Assembly (NCBI GenBank): GCA_937898685.1
Contig: CALEJT010000044.1
Location: 18,466 to 82,465 of the forward strand
DNA: 64,000 nt
Direction: 5' to 3'
Origin: an uncultured Gammaproteobacteria bacterium
GTDB lineage: Bacteria; Pseudomonadota; Gammaproteobacteria; Pseudomonadales; Pseudohongiellaceae
Positions 51,628 to 59,866 of the stretch are shown here, piece after piece. The translations under genes and the position numbers were made by a program. A model generated the notes under the pieces. That model made no database searches, had not been told where the DNA came from, and saw only the letters and a list, made by a program, of their open reading frames with translations. The first letter of the stretch is position 1. Each line of letters begins with the position of its first letter.

Positions 51628-52803
51628 TCAAGGCGTCATCACGACCTTGATGCAACCGTCTTTCTTTTCCTGAAACATGCGATAGGCACGTGGCGCTTCC
51701 GACAGCGGCAAGCGATGCGTGATCACCCGTGACAGATCGATTTCGCCGGCGAGCACGCGATCGAGCAGCGGCGCGAGATAGCGTTGCATGTGCGTCTGCC
51801 CCGTCTTGAGCGTGAGCGCCTTGTTCATGATTCCACCGATGGGAAACATGTTCGCGTAACCGAGATAGACACCCGGTACGGAAAGCGTGCCACCCTTGCG
51901 ACAACAGCGCGCGATCTGTTGCAACACGTGCGGATGAGGCAAGGGTAGGCGCGTCAGTGACTTGGCCTTGTCGGCAATGGCGTCGCCAACCCCGTGACCA
52001 TGCGCTTCGGCGCCGACGGCATCGATGCAACTGTCGGGGCCACGGCCATTGGTCATCTCCATGAGGCGTTCGTAGATTTCGTCGGGATCGAAGCTCGCAA
52101 TCGTTTCCGCCTTGCCCCAGCTGCCGGCAAGTCCCAGCCGTTCGCCGACGTTGTCGATGGCGATCACTCGGCCGGCGCCGAGCATCCACGCGCTCTGGAT
52201 ACAGAACTGTCCGACCGGGCCGCAGCCCCACACGGCAACGGTGTCGCCGGGTTCGATGTCGGCGTTTTCCGCAGCCATGTAACCGGTGGGGAAAATGTCG
52301 GAGAGAAACAGCACCTTGTCGTCGGGCAGGCCGGCGGGAATCTTGATGGGCCCGATGTCCGCATGCGGCACGCGCACGTATTCGGCCTGGCCACCTTTGA
52401 AACCGCCGGTCATATGGCTGTACCCGAACATGCCGCTCGTGGCGTGGCCCATCATCGCGATGGCCTTTTCCTTGCCGGGATTGGTCGTATCGCAGAGCGA
52501 ATATTCCTGCCGCTGACAGAAGAAGCAGGAACCGCAGGAAATGGTGAAGGGCACCACCACACGATCGCCGATGGCGAGACCTTTCACTGCATTGCCGACC
52601 GCGACGACTTCTCCCATGAACTCATGGCCGAGCACATCCCCGTTTTCCATCGTCGGCACCATGCCGCCGTAGATGTGCAGGTCCGATCCGCAGATCGCGG
52701 TGGCGGTGACGCGAACGATTGCATCGCGCGGATCTTCGATGGTGGGATCGTCGATCGTATCCACGCTGACATCTTCCTTGCCGTGCCAACACAAGGCTCT
52801 CAT
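51628..52803 (-). CDS. Zinc-dependent alcohol dehydrogenase (FdhA-like)
   Basis: 391 aa from the ATG at 52803 with AAGGAGGAG. Catalytic zinc Cys38 (ICGSDLH) and His60-Glu61 (GHEFMGEV), structural zinc Cys90, 93, 96 and 104 (CGSCFFCQRQEYSLC), NAD motif GCGPVGQF. This class includes glutathione-independent formaldehyde dehydrogenase and sugar alcohol dehydrogenases. Nearby GFA-family genes suggest aldehyde handling, but the substrate is unproven. Confidence 0.88.
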   Translation of the reverse strand: MRALCWHGKEDVSVDTIDDPTIEDPRDAIVRVTATAICGSDLHIYGGMVPTMENGDVLGHEFMGEVVAVGNAVKGLAIGDRVVVPFTISCGSCFFCQRQEYSLCDTTNPGKEKAIAMMGHATSGMFGYSHMTGGFKGGQAEYVRVPHADIGPIKIPAGLPDDKVLFLSDIFPTGYMAAENADIEPGDTVAVWGCGPVGQFCIQSAWMLGAGRVIAIDNVGERLGLAGSWGKAETIASFDPDEIYERLMEMTNGRGPDSCIDAVGAEAHGHGVGDAIADKAKSLTRLPLPHPHVLQQIARCCRKGGTLSVPGVYLGYANMFPIGGIMNKALTLKTGQTHMQRYLAPLLDRVLAGEIDLSRVITHRLPLSEAPRAYRMFQEKKDGCIKVVMTP

Positions 52804-53012
52804 GGCTGCTCCTCCTTGCCGACGCTCGGGATTGCGCGTCAATGCAGGAGAGGGTGCAACCGCTATGCCAGGCGGTGATGTCGTTGAGGCTGAGCGGAAA
52901 ATGGCTCGCGGCGTGCAATGCACTAGGCATTCACGCGCGAGCGCTCAGTAGCTTTTACAGCGCGATGAAAAACTTACCGGTGGGAGGCTCATCAGTGCAG
53001 AGTCGGTAAGCA

Positions 53013-53414
53013 TCATTCCTTGCGATCGGAGGGATGATTGATGCCATCGGACAGAGTCACTTCCTCGATCAGGAAGGGATTCACCCCCTCGAGGCAGCCG
53101 ACGTTGAAACCATAGAGGTTGGGATTCGATCGTGTTTGGTGATGCGTGTAGATGCCGCAGTTGCCGCAGAAATAATGTTTTGCGGTGTGGGAGTGGAAGG
53201 TGTAGAGCTTCAGTTGGTCGGCGCCCTTCACGACGCGCAAGGCTTCCAGCGGCACCAACGCCATCAGCGCTCCTTTGCGGCGACAGATCGAACAGTTGCA
53301 ACGGCGGGGAATGGAGATGCCGTCGGGCAGATCGATTTCGAGTTCCACCGCGCCGCAGTGGCAAGTGGCACGATGCTTGGGTTGGATTACCGTATCTCCT
53401 ACTTGCTTGATCAT
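53013..53414 (-). CDS. GFA (glutathione-dependent formaldehyde-activating) family protein 1
   Basis: 133 aa. Zinc-site motifs of the family: CHCG, CNCSICRRKG, CGNCGIYTHH, then CLEGVNPF. About 65-70 percent of residues match its neighbour 59 bp upstream, so the pair is a tandem duplication. Founding member Gfa adds glutathione to formaldehyde, but that role is questioned for the whole family. Confidence 0.85.
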   Translation of the reverse strand: MIKQVGDTVIQPKHRATCHCGAVELEIDLPDGISIPRRCNCSICRRKGALMALVPLEALRVVKGADQLKLYTFHSHTAKHYFCGNCGIYTHHQTRSNPNLYGFNVGCLEGVNPFLIEEVTLSDGINHPSDRKE

Positions 53415-53472
53415 GCAGTACTCCTATTTAGCTTCAACCGTAAGCAGAACTCGTTTGGCGAGTTCTTGATAC

Positions 53473-53874
53473 TCAATCCTTGGCGCGATCAGCGGGGTGG
53501 TTTACTCCGTCGTAGACCTTGATGCCTGAAATCAAAAATGGATTCACCCCTTCGAGACAGCCCACGTTATATCCGTACTGATGCGGATTCGAACGGCGTT
53601 GGTGGTGCGTGTAGATGCCGCAGATATCGCAGAAGTAGTGCTTGGCGGTGTGGGTGTTGAACGTATAGAGCTTGAGATGTTCGCTCTTCACGATTCGGAT
53701 CGCATTCAATGGCGCGGAGGCGACGATGGCTCCCTTACGGCGACAGATGGAGCAGTCGCAGTGCCGTGGATCTTCGATGCCATTCGGTAATTCCAGTTCC
53801 AGCTCTACCGCGCCGCAGTGACAAGTGAGGCGGTGTATGGGTTGAATTACCGTATCTCCAACTTGTCTGATCAT
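53473..53874 (-). CDS. GFA family protein 2 (tandem paralogue)
   Basis: 133 aa, same length as the next gene. Motifs CHCG, CDCSICRRKG, CDICGIYTHH and CLEGVNPF. Both copies keep all Cys. It starts 14 bp from the DUF4256 stop, so the four minus-strand genes at 53.0-54.9 kb may be one unit. Confidence 0.85.
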   Translation of the reverse strand: MIRQVGDTVIQPIHRLTCHCGAVELELELPNGIEDPRHCDCSICRRKGAIVASAPLNAIRIVKSEHLKLYTFNTHTAKHYFCDICGIYTHHQRRSNPHQYGYNVGCLEGVNPFLISGIKVYDGVNHPADRAKD

Positions 53875-53888
53875 TGAGCCCCTCGAAT

Positions 53889-54452
53889 CTAAACTCTTAA
53901 TAGCGCCCTGAACCCTCGCGCTGCGTAATAAGACTCTGCGCCGTTGTGGTAGACAAATACTGTGTCATAGCGGCGATCGCAGAAGAGGGCACCACCGAGC
54001 TTGCGGATTTCGGGAGGCGTCAGGATCCAGCTCGATGTTTTCTGATCGAACTTGCCGAGCTTTTGCAGTGCGCGGTACTGCGCCTCGTCAAGCAGTTCGA
54101 CACCCATGGCCTTTGCCACTTCGACGGCGCTGCCTTTCGGCTTGTTGGCCTTGCGCGCATCGAGAGCGGCGCGGTCGTAGCAGAGACTTCTACGACCGGC
54201 AGGGCTTTCCGCCGAGCAGTCGCAGAACAGATATTCGCCGCTTTTCTTGTCGACACCGATCACATCGGGCTCACCACCGGTGGTTTCCATCTGCCGCAGC
54301 GCTTCCACTTTCTCGGGTTGGGCGCAGAGGCGCGCTTCGACCTCTTCCCATTTGATCTTGGGGTGACGCGCCATGTTGGCTGCGAAACGTTCTTTCAAAG
54401 TGATGACGATGGCGTCGGTTTGACTGGCACTTGGTTGCTTCGCTGCAGGCAT
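53889..54452 (-). CDS. DUF4256 family protein
   Basis: 187 aa. Conserved DUF4256 segments: LKERFAANMARHPKIKWEEV, TGGEPDVIG, EYLFCDCSAESPAGRRSLCYD, LLDEAQYRALQKLGKFDQKTSSWI, and YDTVFVYHNGAESYYAARGFR. Cytosolic, function unknown; common beside stress genes. 3 bp downstream of the next gene. Confidence 0.85.
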   Translation of the reverse strand: MPAAKQPSASQTDAIVITLKERFAANMARHPKIKWEEVEARLCAQPEKVEALRQMETTGGEPDVIGVDKKSGEYLFCDCSAESPAGRRSLCYDRAALDARKANKPKGSAVEVAKAMGVELLDEAQYRALQKLGKFDQKTSSWILTPPEIRKLGGALFCDRRYDTVFVYHNGAESYYAARGFRALLRV

Positions 54453-54455
54453 CGT

Positions 54456-54863
54456 TCAGACCTCGGTGTCATCGAGCTTCGTTGCGCTCAGGCATGGTGC
54501 AGGGATTCCGGAATGATCGTCCAGTAAGGCAGTTGGTGTCGAGGGTGCGGGGGAGAGCAGTTGTGGCAGTTCGATCTCGCGAAGATCGACCTGTTGCCAT
54601 TTCAGATCCACGCCGGCGCGCAAAAGTTTTTGGCGAATGGTGGGCGCGATGCGTTCGAGCGCCTGCATTGCGTCGGCGCCGAAGGTGCAACCATTGACGT
54701 CGTGCGGCAGGCCTTCGATACGAAAGGGACAGACCCAGTGCCAACCATTGCCGACGTAGACCGGCGCCCCGATCGTGATGTCGATGCTGTCGCCTTCCTC
54801 GCTGCGGAGTTGCCGTTTGGTCCACACCTCCTGCAGAGGGACGGGTGATTGAAAGTCGTCCAT
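54456..54863 (-). CDS. Hypothetical protein, DUF6968-like
   Basis: 135 aa. The core VWTKRQLRSEEGDSIDITIGAP, WHWVCPFRIEGL and GADAMQALERI resembles DUF6968, a small unassigned domain; I give this only moderate weight. The C-terminus is a Pro/Ser/Thr-rich tail. Its stop is 3 bp before DUF4256 on the minus strand, so the two are coupled. Confidence 0.6.
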   Translation of the reverse strand: MDDFQSPVPLQEVWTKRQLRSEEGDSIDITIGAPVYVGNGWHWVCPFRIEGLPHDVNGCTFGADAMQALERIAPTIRQKLLRAGVDLKWQQVDLREIELPQLLSPAPSTPTALLDDHSGIPAPCLSATKLDDTEV

Positions 54864-54933
54864 GAGTACTCCTTGCGCTTGCGGTGCTGGAAAGCCTAAC
54901 AGGTCGGGCAGAGCGGGCCTGAACAGCGAGCAT

Positions 54934-54961
54934 GAAAAAGGGAGCCGAAGCTCCCTTTTTC
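54934..54961 (-). terminator. Rho-independent terminator after ligC
   Basis: A 12-bp perfect stem (54934-54945 with 54950-54961) and a 4-nt loop, ending in five T on the minus strand, 12 bp beyond the ligC stop. Confidence 0.9.
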
Positions 54962-54972
54962 GTGTGTACCAC

Positions 54973-55938
54973 TTACTTGGTGCGGTTGAGGCTCTGCTCC
55001 AACTGATCCAAGGTTTCCATGGCCGGCAGACACTGCGCGATGGAGGCGTTCGGTTCGCGGCCTTCCTTGATGGCGGCGAAGAACTCGCGGTCCTGCAGCT
55101 CGATGCCGTTCATGGACACGTCCACTTTGGACACGTCGATCTGGTTGTTCTTACCGTCGAACAGATCGTCGTAACGGCAGATGTAGGTGCCGTTGTCGCA
55201 GATGTAGCGGAAGTAGGTGCCGAGCGGACCATCGTTGTTGAAGGACAGCGACAGCGTGCAGATGGCGCCGCCGGTGGTCTTCATGCCGATGCTCATGTCC
55301 ATGGCGATGTTGAGCTCGGGGTGGTAGGGGCCTTCCAGAGCGAAGGCGTGAGCCACTTTCTCACCGGTCTGATACTGGAACAGGTCCACGGTGTGGCAGG
55401 CGTGGTGCCACAGCAGGTGGTCGGTCCAGCTGCGCGGCTGACCGGCAGCGTTGAGGTTGCTGCGACGGAAGAAGTAGGTCTGCACGTCCATCTGCAGCAC
55501 TTTCAGTTCGCCGGCTTTGATCTTCTTGTGGATCCACTGGTGGCTGGGGTTGAAGCGACGGGTGTGGCCAGCCATGGCGACCAGTTTCTTGCCCTGCGCA
55601 GCCATTTCCTGCTGCGTGGCGAGAATGGCCTTGGCATCGGCCAAGGAGTCGGCCATCGGAATCTCGACCTGCACGTGCTTGCCGGCTTTCAGACACTGGA
55701 TGGTCTGAGCGGCATGCACCTGAGTGGCGGAGGTGATGATCACCGCGTCGACGTCGAATTTCTCCAGGCACTCGCCCAGATCGGTGCCCCACTGTTTGAT
55801 GCCGCGTGCTTCGGCAGCCTCGCGGGTGGCGTCTTCGCGACGACCGCAGATGGCGGTCACTTCGACATCAGGGATGTTCGCGATTGCGTCCATGTGCTTC
55901 TGTGCGAAGGCGCCATGGCCAACCATTAATACTTTCAT
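54973..55938 (-). CDS. ligC: 4-carboxy-2-hydroxymuconate-6-semialdehyde dehydrogenase
   Basis: 321 aa. GFO/IDH/MocA Rossmann enzyme. Long runs match SYK-6 LigC from memory: VQVEIPMADS, GHTRRFNPSHQ, MDVQTYFFRR, RSWTDHLLWHH, SLSFNNDGPLGT and KVDVSMNGIELQDREF. Oxidises the LigAB product, in its cyclic hemiacetal form, to 2-pyrone-4,6-dicarboxylate with NADP. Downstream partner of ligK (45-bp gap), same transcript. Confidence 0.93.
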   Translation of the reverse strand: MKVLMVGHGAFAQKHMDAIANIPDVEVTAICGRREDATREAAEARGIKQWGTDLGECLEKFDVDAVIITSATQVHAAQTIQCLKAGKHVQVEIPMADSLADAKAILATQQEMAAQGKKLVAMAGHTRRFNPSHQWIHKKIKAGELKVLQMDVQTYFFRRSNLNAAGQPRSWTDHLLWHHACHTVDLFQYQTGEKVAHAFALEGPYHPELNIAMDMSIGMKTTGGAICTLSLSFNNDGPLGTYFRYICDNGTYICRYDDLFDGKNNQIDVSKVDVSMNGIELQDREFFAAIKEGREPNASIAQCLPAMETLDQLEQSLNRTK

Positions 55939-55983
55939 CGGAATCTCCTGGTTTGGTTTGCTTAGTTGGAAATCGGGGCTCGT

Positions 55984-56685
55984 TTACTTGTTGAGATCGT
56001 CGAGCGAATCGAGATACACGAGGCCGGCCTTTTCCAGGCGCTCGCGCATTTTGTAGATGTCGAGACCGAGCTCGCCGGCCTGCAGTTTGACGCGCTTGGC
56101 CACTTCGGCTTCTTCGCGTGCCTTGGCCTTGTCGCGTACGGCAGCGGCATGCTGACGCTGTACCACACAAACGCCGTCGTCGTCGGCCACGATCACGTCA
56201 CCGGGCGTGACGTAGGCGCCGGCGCAGACGATGGGCACGTTCACACAGCCCAGCGTTTCCTTCACGGTGCCCTTGGCGTGAACGGCCTTGGACCACACCG
56301 CGAAGCCCATCTCGCGCAGATCGCGGGTGTCGCGCACGCCGGCGTCGATGATCAGTGCTTTGACGCCACGCGCCAGACAGGAAGAGGCGAGCAGGTCGCC
56401 GAAGTAACCGTCGGTGCTGTCGGCGGTTACACCCACCACCAGGATGTCGCCCGGTTTGCAGAGTTCGATGGCGACGTGGACCATCCAGTTGTCGCCCGGT
56501 TGGGCAAGGATGGTGACGGCACTGCCGGCCAGACGCACGTCCTGCTGGATGGGACGCATGTAGGGAGCCATGAGGCCAACGCGGCCCTGCGCTTCATGCA
56601 CGGTGGCGACGCCCAATTGGCCGAGATCGTCGATCACTGCCTGATCGGCACGGGGAATGTTGCGAACTGCGACTGGTTTCATCAT
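55984..56685 (-). CDS. ligK: 4-carboxy-4-hydroxy-2-oxoadipate aldolase / oxaloacetate decarboxylase
   Basis: 233 aa; ATG at 56685 or 56682. RraA-like class II aldolase: GVATVHEAQGR, GVTADSTDGYFGDLLA, AGVRDTRDLREMG with catalytic-type Arg and Asp, and VTPGDVIVADDDGV. Splits the final intermediate of the 4,5-cleavage route into pyruvate and oxaloacetate (LigK in SYK-6, GalC in Pseudomonas). Lies under a near-consensus promoter and diverges from galD. Confidence 0.92.
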   Translation of the reverse strand: MMKPVAVRNIPRADQAVIDDLGQLGVATVHEAQGRVGLMAPYMRPIQQDVRLAGSAVTILAQPGDNWMVHVAIELCKPGDILVVGVTADSTDGYFGDLLASSCLARGVKALIIDAGVRDTRDLREMGFAVWSKAVHAKGTVKETLGCVNVPIVCAGAYVTPGDVIVADDDGVCVVQRQHAAAVRDKAKAREEAEVAKRVKLQAGELGLDIYKMRERLEKAGLVYLDSLDDLNK

Positions 56686-56720
56686 GGGACAGAACTTCCG
56701 CTGGGGTGAAAAAGGCCGTC

Positions 56721-56749
56721 ATTATATGCAGCGCCCCGGGCAGTCTCAA
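56721..56749 (-). promoter_or_regulatory. Near-consensus sigma-70 promoter of ligK-ligC
   Basis: On the minus strand TTGAGA (56749-56744), 17-bp spacer, TATAAT (56726-56721). Both boxes are excellent. The start codon of ligK is 36 bp downstream. Confidence 0.75.
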
Positions 56750-56794
56750 ATGCCATTTGATCGGCGCAAATACCCGAAAAATTTGGATTTTTTC

Positions 56795-56822
56795 TTGACG
56801 AAGACGAACCTGGCGGTACGTT
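56795..56822 (+). promoter_or_regulatory. Possible promoter of galD
   Basis: TTGACG at 56795-56800, 16-bp spacer and TACGTT at 56817-56822. The -35 is good, the -10 weak. Start codon about 110 bp downstream. Confidence 0.3.
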
Positions 56823-56932
56823 CGCCGCGGTTCACTTTGCCCTCGTCCTCCCGGATAATGCGGCACGTTTTGCGCCCGCCAACCCGCTTGGGCGCCATCG
56901 GTTCGATCCATTCAGAGGTAACGAGGTAAGCC

Positions 56933-58003
56933 ATGCAAAAAGCCATTCCCTGCCTGTTGATGCGCGGCGGCACGTCCAAGGGCACGTATTTTCTGGCCGA
57001 GGATCTGCCGGCAGACACGGCGGAGCGGGACAAAGCCCTGCTCGGCATCATGGGCTCGCCCGACAAGCGTCAGATCGACGGTGTCGGCGGCGCGCATCCC
57101 CTGACCAGCAAGGTGGCGGTGATCAAGAAATCCGAGCGCCCGGGCGTGGACGTGGACTACCTCTTCCTGCAGGTGTTCGTCGATGAAGCCAAGGTCAGCT
57201 CCAGTCAGAACTGCGGCAACATCCTCGCCGGCGTCGGTCCCTTCGCCATCGAAAAAGGCTTGGTGAAAGCGAACGACGGCGAGACCGTCGTCACCGTGTA
57301 CATGGAAAACACCGACAGCATCGCCAAGCAGCGCATCCAGACCCCGGGCGGCAAGGTGCAGTACGCCGGCAATGCGTCGATCGACGGTGTGCCCGGCACG
57401 CATGCGCCGATCATGATCGAATTCGTCGACGTCGCCGGCTCGAGCTGCGGCGCACTGTTCCCCACCGGCAACTTCGTCGATGAAGTGAATGGCCTGAAAG
57501 TGACGATGGTCGACAACGGCATGCCGGTGGTGATGATCGATGCGCGCGATCTCGGTCTGCAGGGCGACGAAAGCATCGCCGAACTCGAAGGCAATGCCGA
57601 ACTCAAGCAGACCATCGAAGCGCTGCGTCTGGCCTGTGGCCCTCTGATGAATCTGGGCGACGTGAAAGACAAGACCGTGCCGAAGATGACCATCGTCTCG
57701 CCGCCGAAGAAAGGTGGCCTGATCAATACCCGCAGCTTCATTCCGCATCGCGTGCACGATGCCGTCGGCGTGTTGGCGGCCGCGAGTGTCGCCACTGCGG
57801 CGAACATTCCGGGTGCCGTTGGTCACGACATCGCGAACATTCCCGAAGGCAAGCGTCGTCTCTGCGAAGTGGAGCATCCGACGGGTTCGATGGGGGTGGA
57901 AGTGGAGCTCGACGACGATCCGAACAATCTCGTGCCGAAGAGCACGTCCATCATGCGCACGGCGCGCCTTCTGATGTCGGGCACCGTGTACTACCTCGAC
58001 TGA
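56933..58003 (+). CDS. galD: 4-oxalomesaconate tautomerase (PrpF family)
   Basis: 356 aa. PrpF/DAP-epimerase fold: PCLLMRGGTSKGTYF, GGAHPLTSKVAV, SSSQNCGNILAGVGPFAIE with the catalytic-type Cys, and the VEHPTGSMGVEVEL end. Converts the keto/enol forms of 4-oxalomesaconate (GalD in Pseudomonas gallate breakdown, LigU in SYK-6). Family members also isomerise methylaconitate, but neighbours make the aromatic role likely. Divergent from ligK. Confidence 0.88.
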   Translation: MQKAIPCLLMRGGTSKGTYFLAEDLPADTAERDKALLGIMGSPDKRQIDGVGGAHPLTSKVAVIKKSERPGVDVDYLFLQVFVDEAKVSSSQNCGNILAGVGPFAIEKGLVKANDGETVVTVYMENTDSIAKQRIQTPGGKVQYAGNASIDGVPGTHAPIMIEFVDVAGSSCGALFPTGNFVDEVNGLKVTMVDNGMPVVMIDARDLGLQGDESIAELEGNAELKQTIEALRLACGPLMNLGDVKDKTVPKMTIVSPPKKGGLINTRSFIPHRVHDAVGVLAAASVATAANIPGAVGHDIANIPEGKRRLCEVEHPTGSMGVEVELDDDPNNLVPKSTSIMRTARLLMSGTVYYLD

Positions 58004-58020
58004 GCAAAAGCAGACACAAA

Positions 58021-58046
58021 AAACCGGGGCATGCCCCGGTTTTTTC
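58021..58046. terminator. Bidirectional Rho-independent terminator
   Basis: A 10-bp stem (58021-58030 with 58033-58042) bounded by A and T runs, ending galD and the convergent cyclophilin gene. Confidence 0.85.
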
Positions 58047-58063
58047 ATGCGCTGAAATTCGAA

Positions 58064-59026
58064 TCAAGGCGGTGTGAAGGACTGCAACGAGAAGCGCAGC
58101 GCGCCGTGATCGTCGAGCTGCCAGATGATGTTGCGCAACACGCGGTCGCCGACGCGTGCCGAAGGAATCTGCAGCGTGCGCGTGGTGGCGTCGTAGTAGG
58201 CGGCGTGTTCGGGGACCGAGTCCAACAATCTGAGGGAGTCGCGCACGACGATGGCGGAAAGGCCCACACCATCGAAGTCGCGCTGCAATTGCGCCGAGTA
58301 GTATTCATCGCCGATGCGTACCGGCAGGGTGAAATAGTTGTCGCAGAGTTCGGTGACGGCGTCCTGCGGGCTGTCCATGCGGCAATGGAAGGGGCTCGGC
58401 AACTTGTCGAGCGCATAGGCGCGGCGGATCAAGACGAGATCGTTGGTCTGCACCCAGGCGCCGAATGAGGGCATGACGGGCACTTCGGTGAAGGCGTTGC
58501 CCAAGGTGCTGCGCAGGTTGATGCGCTGCAGATCGGCGATGGCGTCGACCACTTCCATGCCGCTCACGATCTCGGCGAACACCGTGTAGCCGCCATTCTG
58601 GTAATCGAGGTGTCCCGAATTGTCACCCAGGTTGACGAACCACTGACTGGTGGCGCTGTGCGGTGAGCCGGCCAGCGTCGCCATGGCGACGGTGCCGCGG
58701 CGGTTGGAGACTCCGGCTTCGTTGGGGATGGGGGGATCTTCGGGGATGGTGGAGACGACGCCTTCGGGGGTCAGCTTGTAGCCGCCGCTCTGGATCACGA
58801 ACTTCTGTCCGTTGGCGTAGCGTTCGCTGCGATGCACGATGGTGTTGTCATAGTCGCCATCACGCACATAGTTGAGAAAGTTGCGCACCGTCTGTGGGGC
58901 CTTGTCGTGCAGCAATTGCATGCAGAAGTTGCCCAGGGTGCTTTCCATGCACACGTATTGCTGCGCCTGCGCCGGGAAGCTGTGCAGCCCCGCCAGCACG
59001 ACTACGCTTGCCAACAATCGTTTCAT
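58064..59026 (-). CDS. Secreted cyclophilin-type peptidylprolyl isomerase with extra C-terminal domain
   Basis: 320 aa. Signal peptide to about residue 21 (AQAQQ). Cyclophilin domain about 24-200: TVRNFLNYVRDGDYDNTIVHRSE, FVIQSGGY, TVAMATLAGSPHSATSQWFVN, and YTVFAEIVSGMEVVDAI. The canonical core Arg is in the VHRSE segment. A C-terminal part of about 120 residues with two Cys is unlike standard cyclophilins. Likely helps fold periplasmic proteins. Confidence 0.85.
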   Translation of the reverse strand: MKRLLASVVVLAGLHSFPAQAQQYVCMESTLGNFCMQLLHDKAPQTVRNFLNYVRDGDYDNTIVHRSERYANGQKFVIQSGGYKLTPEGVVSTIPEDPPIPNEAGVSNRRGTVAMATLAGSPHSATSQWFVNLGDNSGHLDYQNGGYTVFAEIVSGMEVVDAIADLQRINLRSTLGNAFTEVPVMPSFGAWVQTNDLVLIRRAYALDKLPSPFHCRMDSPQDAVTELCDNYFTLPVRIGDEYYSAQLQRDFDGVGLSAIVVRDSLRLLDSVPEHAAYYDATTRTLQIPSARVGDRVLRNIIWQLDDHGALRFSLQSFTPP

Positions 59027-59074
59027 GTCTACCTCATGTCAAAATGATGGCACAAGGTTAGCCACGGAAAATGT

Positions 59075-59109
59075 CCAAAAAAAGGCGACCTTTGTACCAA
59101 GGCCGCCTT
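59075..59109 (-). terminator. Terminator after the VOC gene
   Basis: Stem 59082-59092 with 59099-59109, one mismatch, followed on the minus strand by seven T. Confidence 0.75.
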
Positions 59110-59170
59110 CTTTGTATGAGTTCTGTAACACCGAACACCCGTTCACACGCTTTGGGTGCTCAGGTTCTCC

Positions 59171-59557
59171 TCATTCCCCCTCGACGAAGGTGTAGGCGCA
59201 GATCTTGTTGCCGTCCGGGTCGCGCAGATAGGCGGCATAGGCGGTGGGGGCGAAGGTGCGCGGGCCGGGTTCGCCTTCGTTGATGCCACCGTTGGCAAGG
59301 CCGGCAGCGTGGAACTGACGCACGGCCTCGCGCGAGGCGGCAGCGAAACCGATGGTGGCACCGTTGGCGTAGGTGGCGGGCAATCCGTTGGCGGGCTGGA
59401 GTATCGCGAACTCCGGGTGGTCGACACCGTACAACGTACCTTTCTCGCCGAGCGGGCCGAGGTTCTTCACCCCCAGGGCGCCGAGAGTGGCGTCGTAGAA
59501 CTTGACGGAGCGGCTCATGTCGTTGGTGCCGACGCAGACGTGCGTAAAGATTGCCAT
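59171..59557 (-). CDS. VOC/glyoxalase-superfamily protein
   Basis: 128 aa from the ATG at 59557. Two beta-alpha-beta modules: FTHVCVGTNDMSRSVKFYDATLGALG and YAAYLRDPDGNKICAYTF. Metal-ligand positions (His6, Glu50 region and the C-terminal Lys/Cys) are only partly canonical. Possible dioxygenase, lyase or antibiotic-resistance-type role, not determinable. Confidence 0.75.
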   Translation of the reverse strand: MAIFTHVCVGTNDMSRSVKFYDATLGALGVKNLGPLGEKGTLYGVDHPEFAILQPANGLPATYANGATIGFAAASREAVRQFHAAGLANGGINEGEPGPRTFAPTAYAAYLRDPDGNKICAYTFVEGE

Positions 59558-59866
59558 GTGAAACTTGGTCCTCTGCAAAATGAAGTGAAGATGTTGCCCG
59601 GTCGTTGCCGCGCGGCGGCGATTATAGGGCAACCGTAAAAGGCGAGAAGGGGCAGTTGTCCCAGCAGGTACAGTTCGGCTCCGTTCGTGTCCATTCCGAA
59701 CCACGCCGTTCGGAGTCGATCAAACAATCGAGGAAAAACTGGGAAAGCGATGCAGGCGCGCAAAAACTTCCTTTAGAATCCGGCCCTGTCGCGCCAGGGG
59801 ACTTAGCGTGCGCGGCACTCGCCATCCATCAACGCGAAGCCAGAACAACAAGAATCAGGAACAGTC
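59558..59866. other. Divergent intergenic region, 309 bp
   Basis: Lies between the VOC and PQQ dehydrogenase genes. A perfect TATAAT occurs on the minus strand at 59626-59621, with a poor -35. TAGAAT at 59774-59779 may be the plus-strand -10. No repeat or RNA gene seen. Confidence 0.4.
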
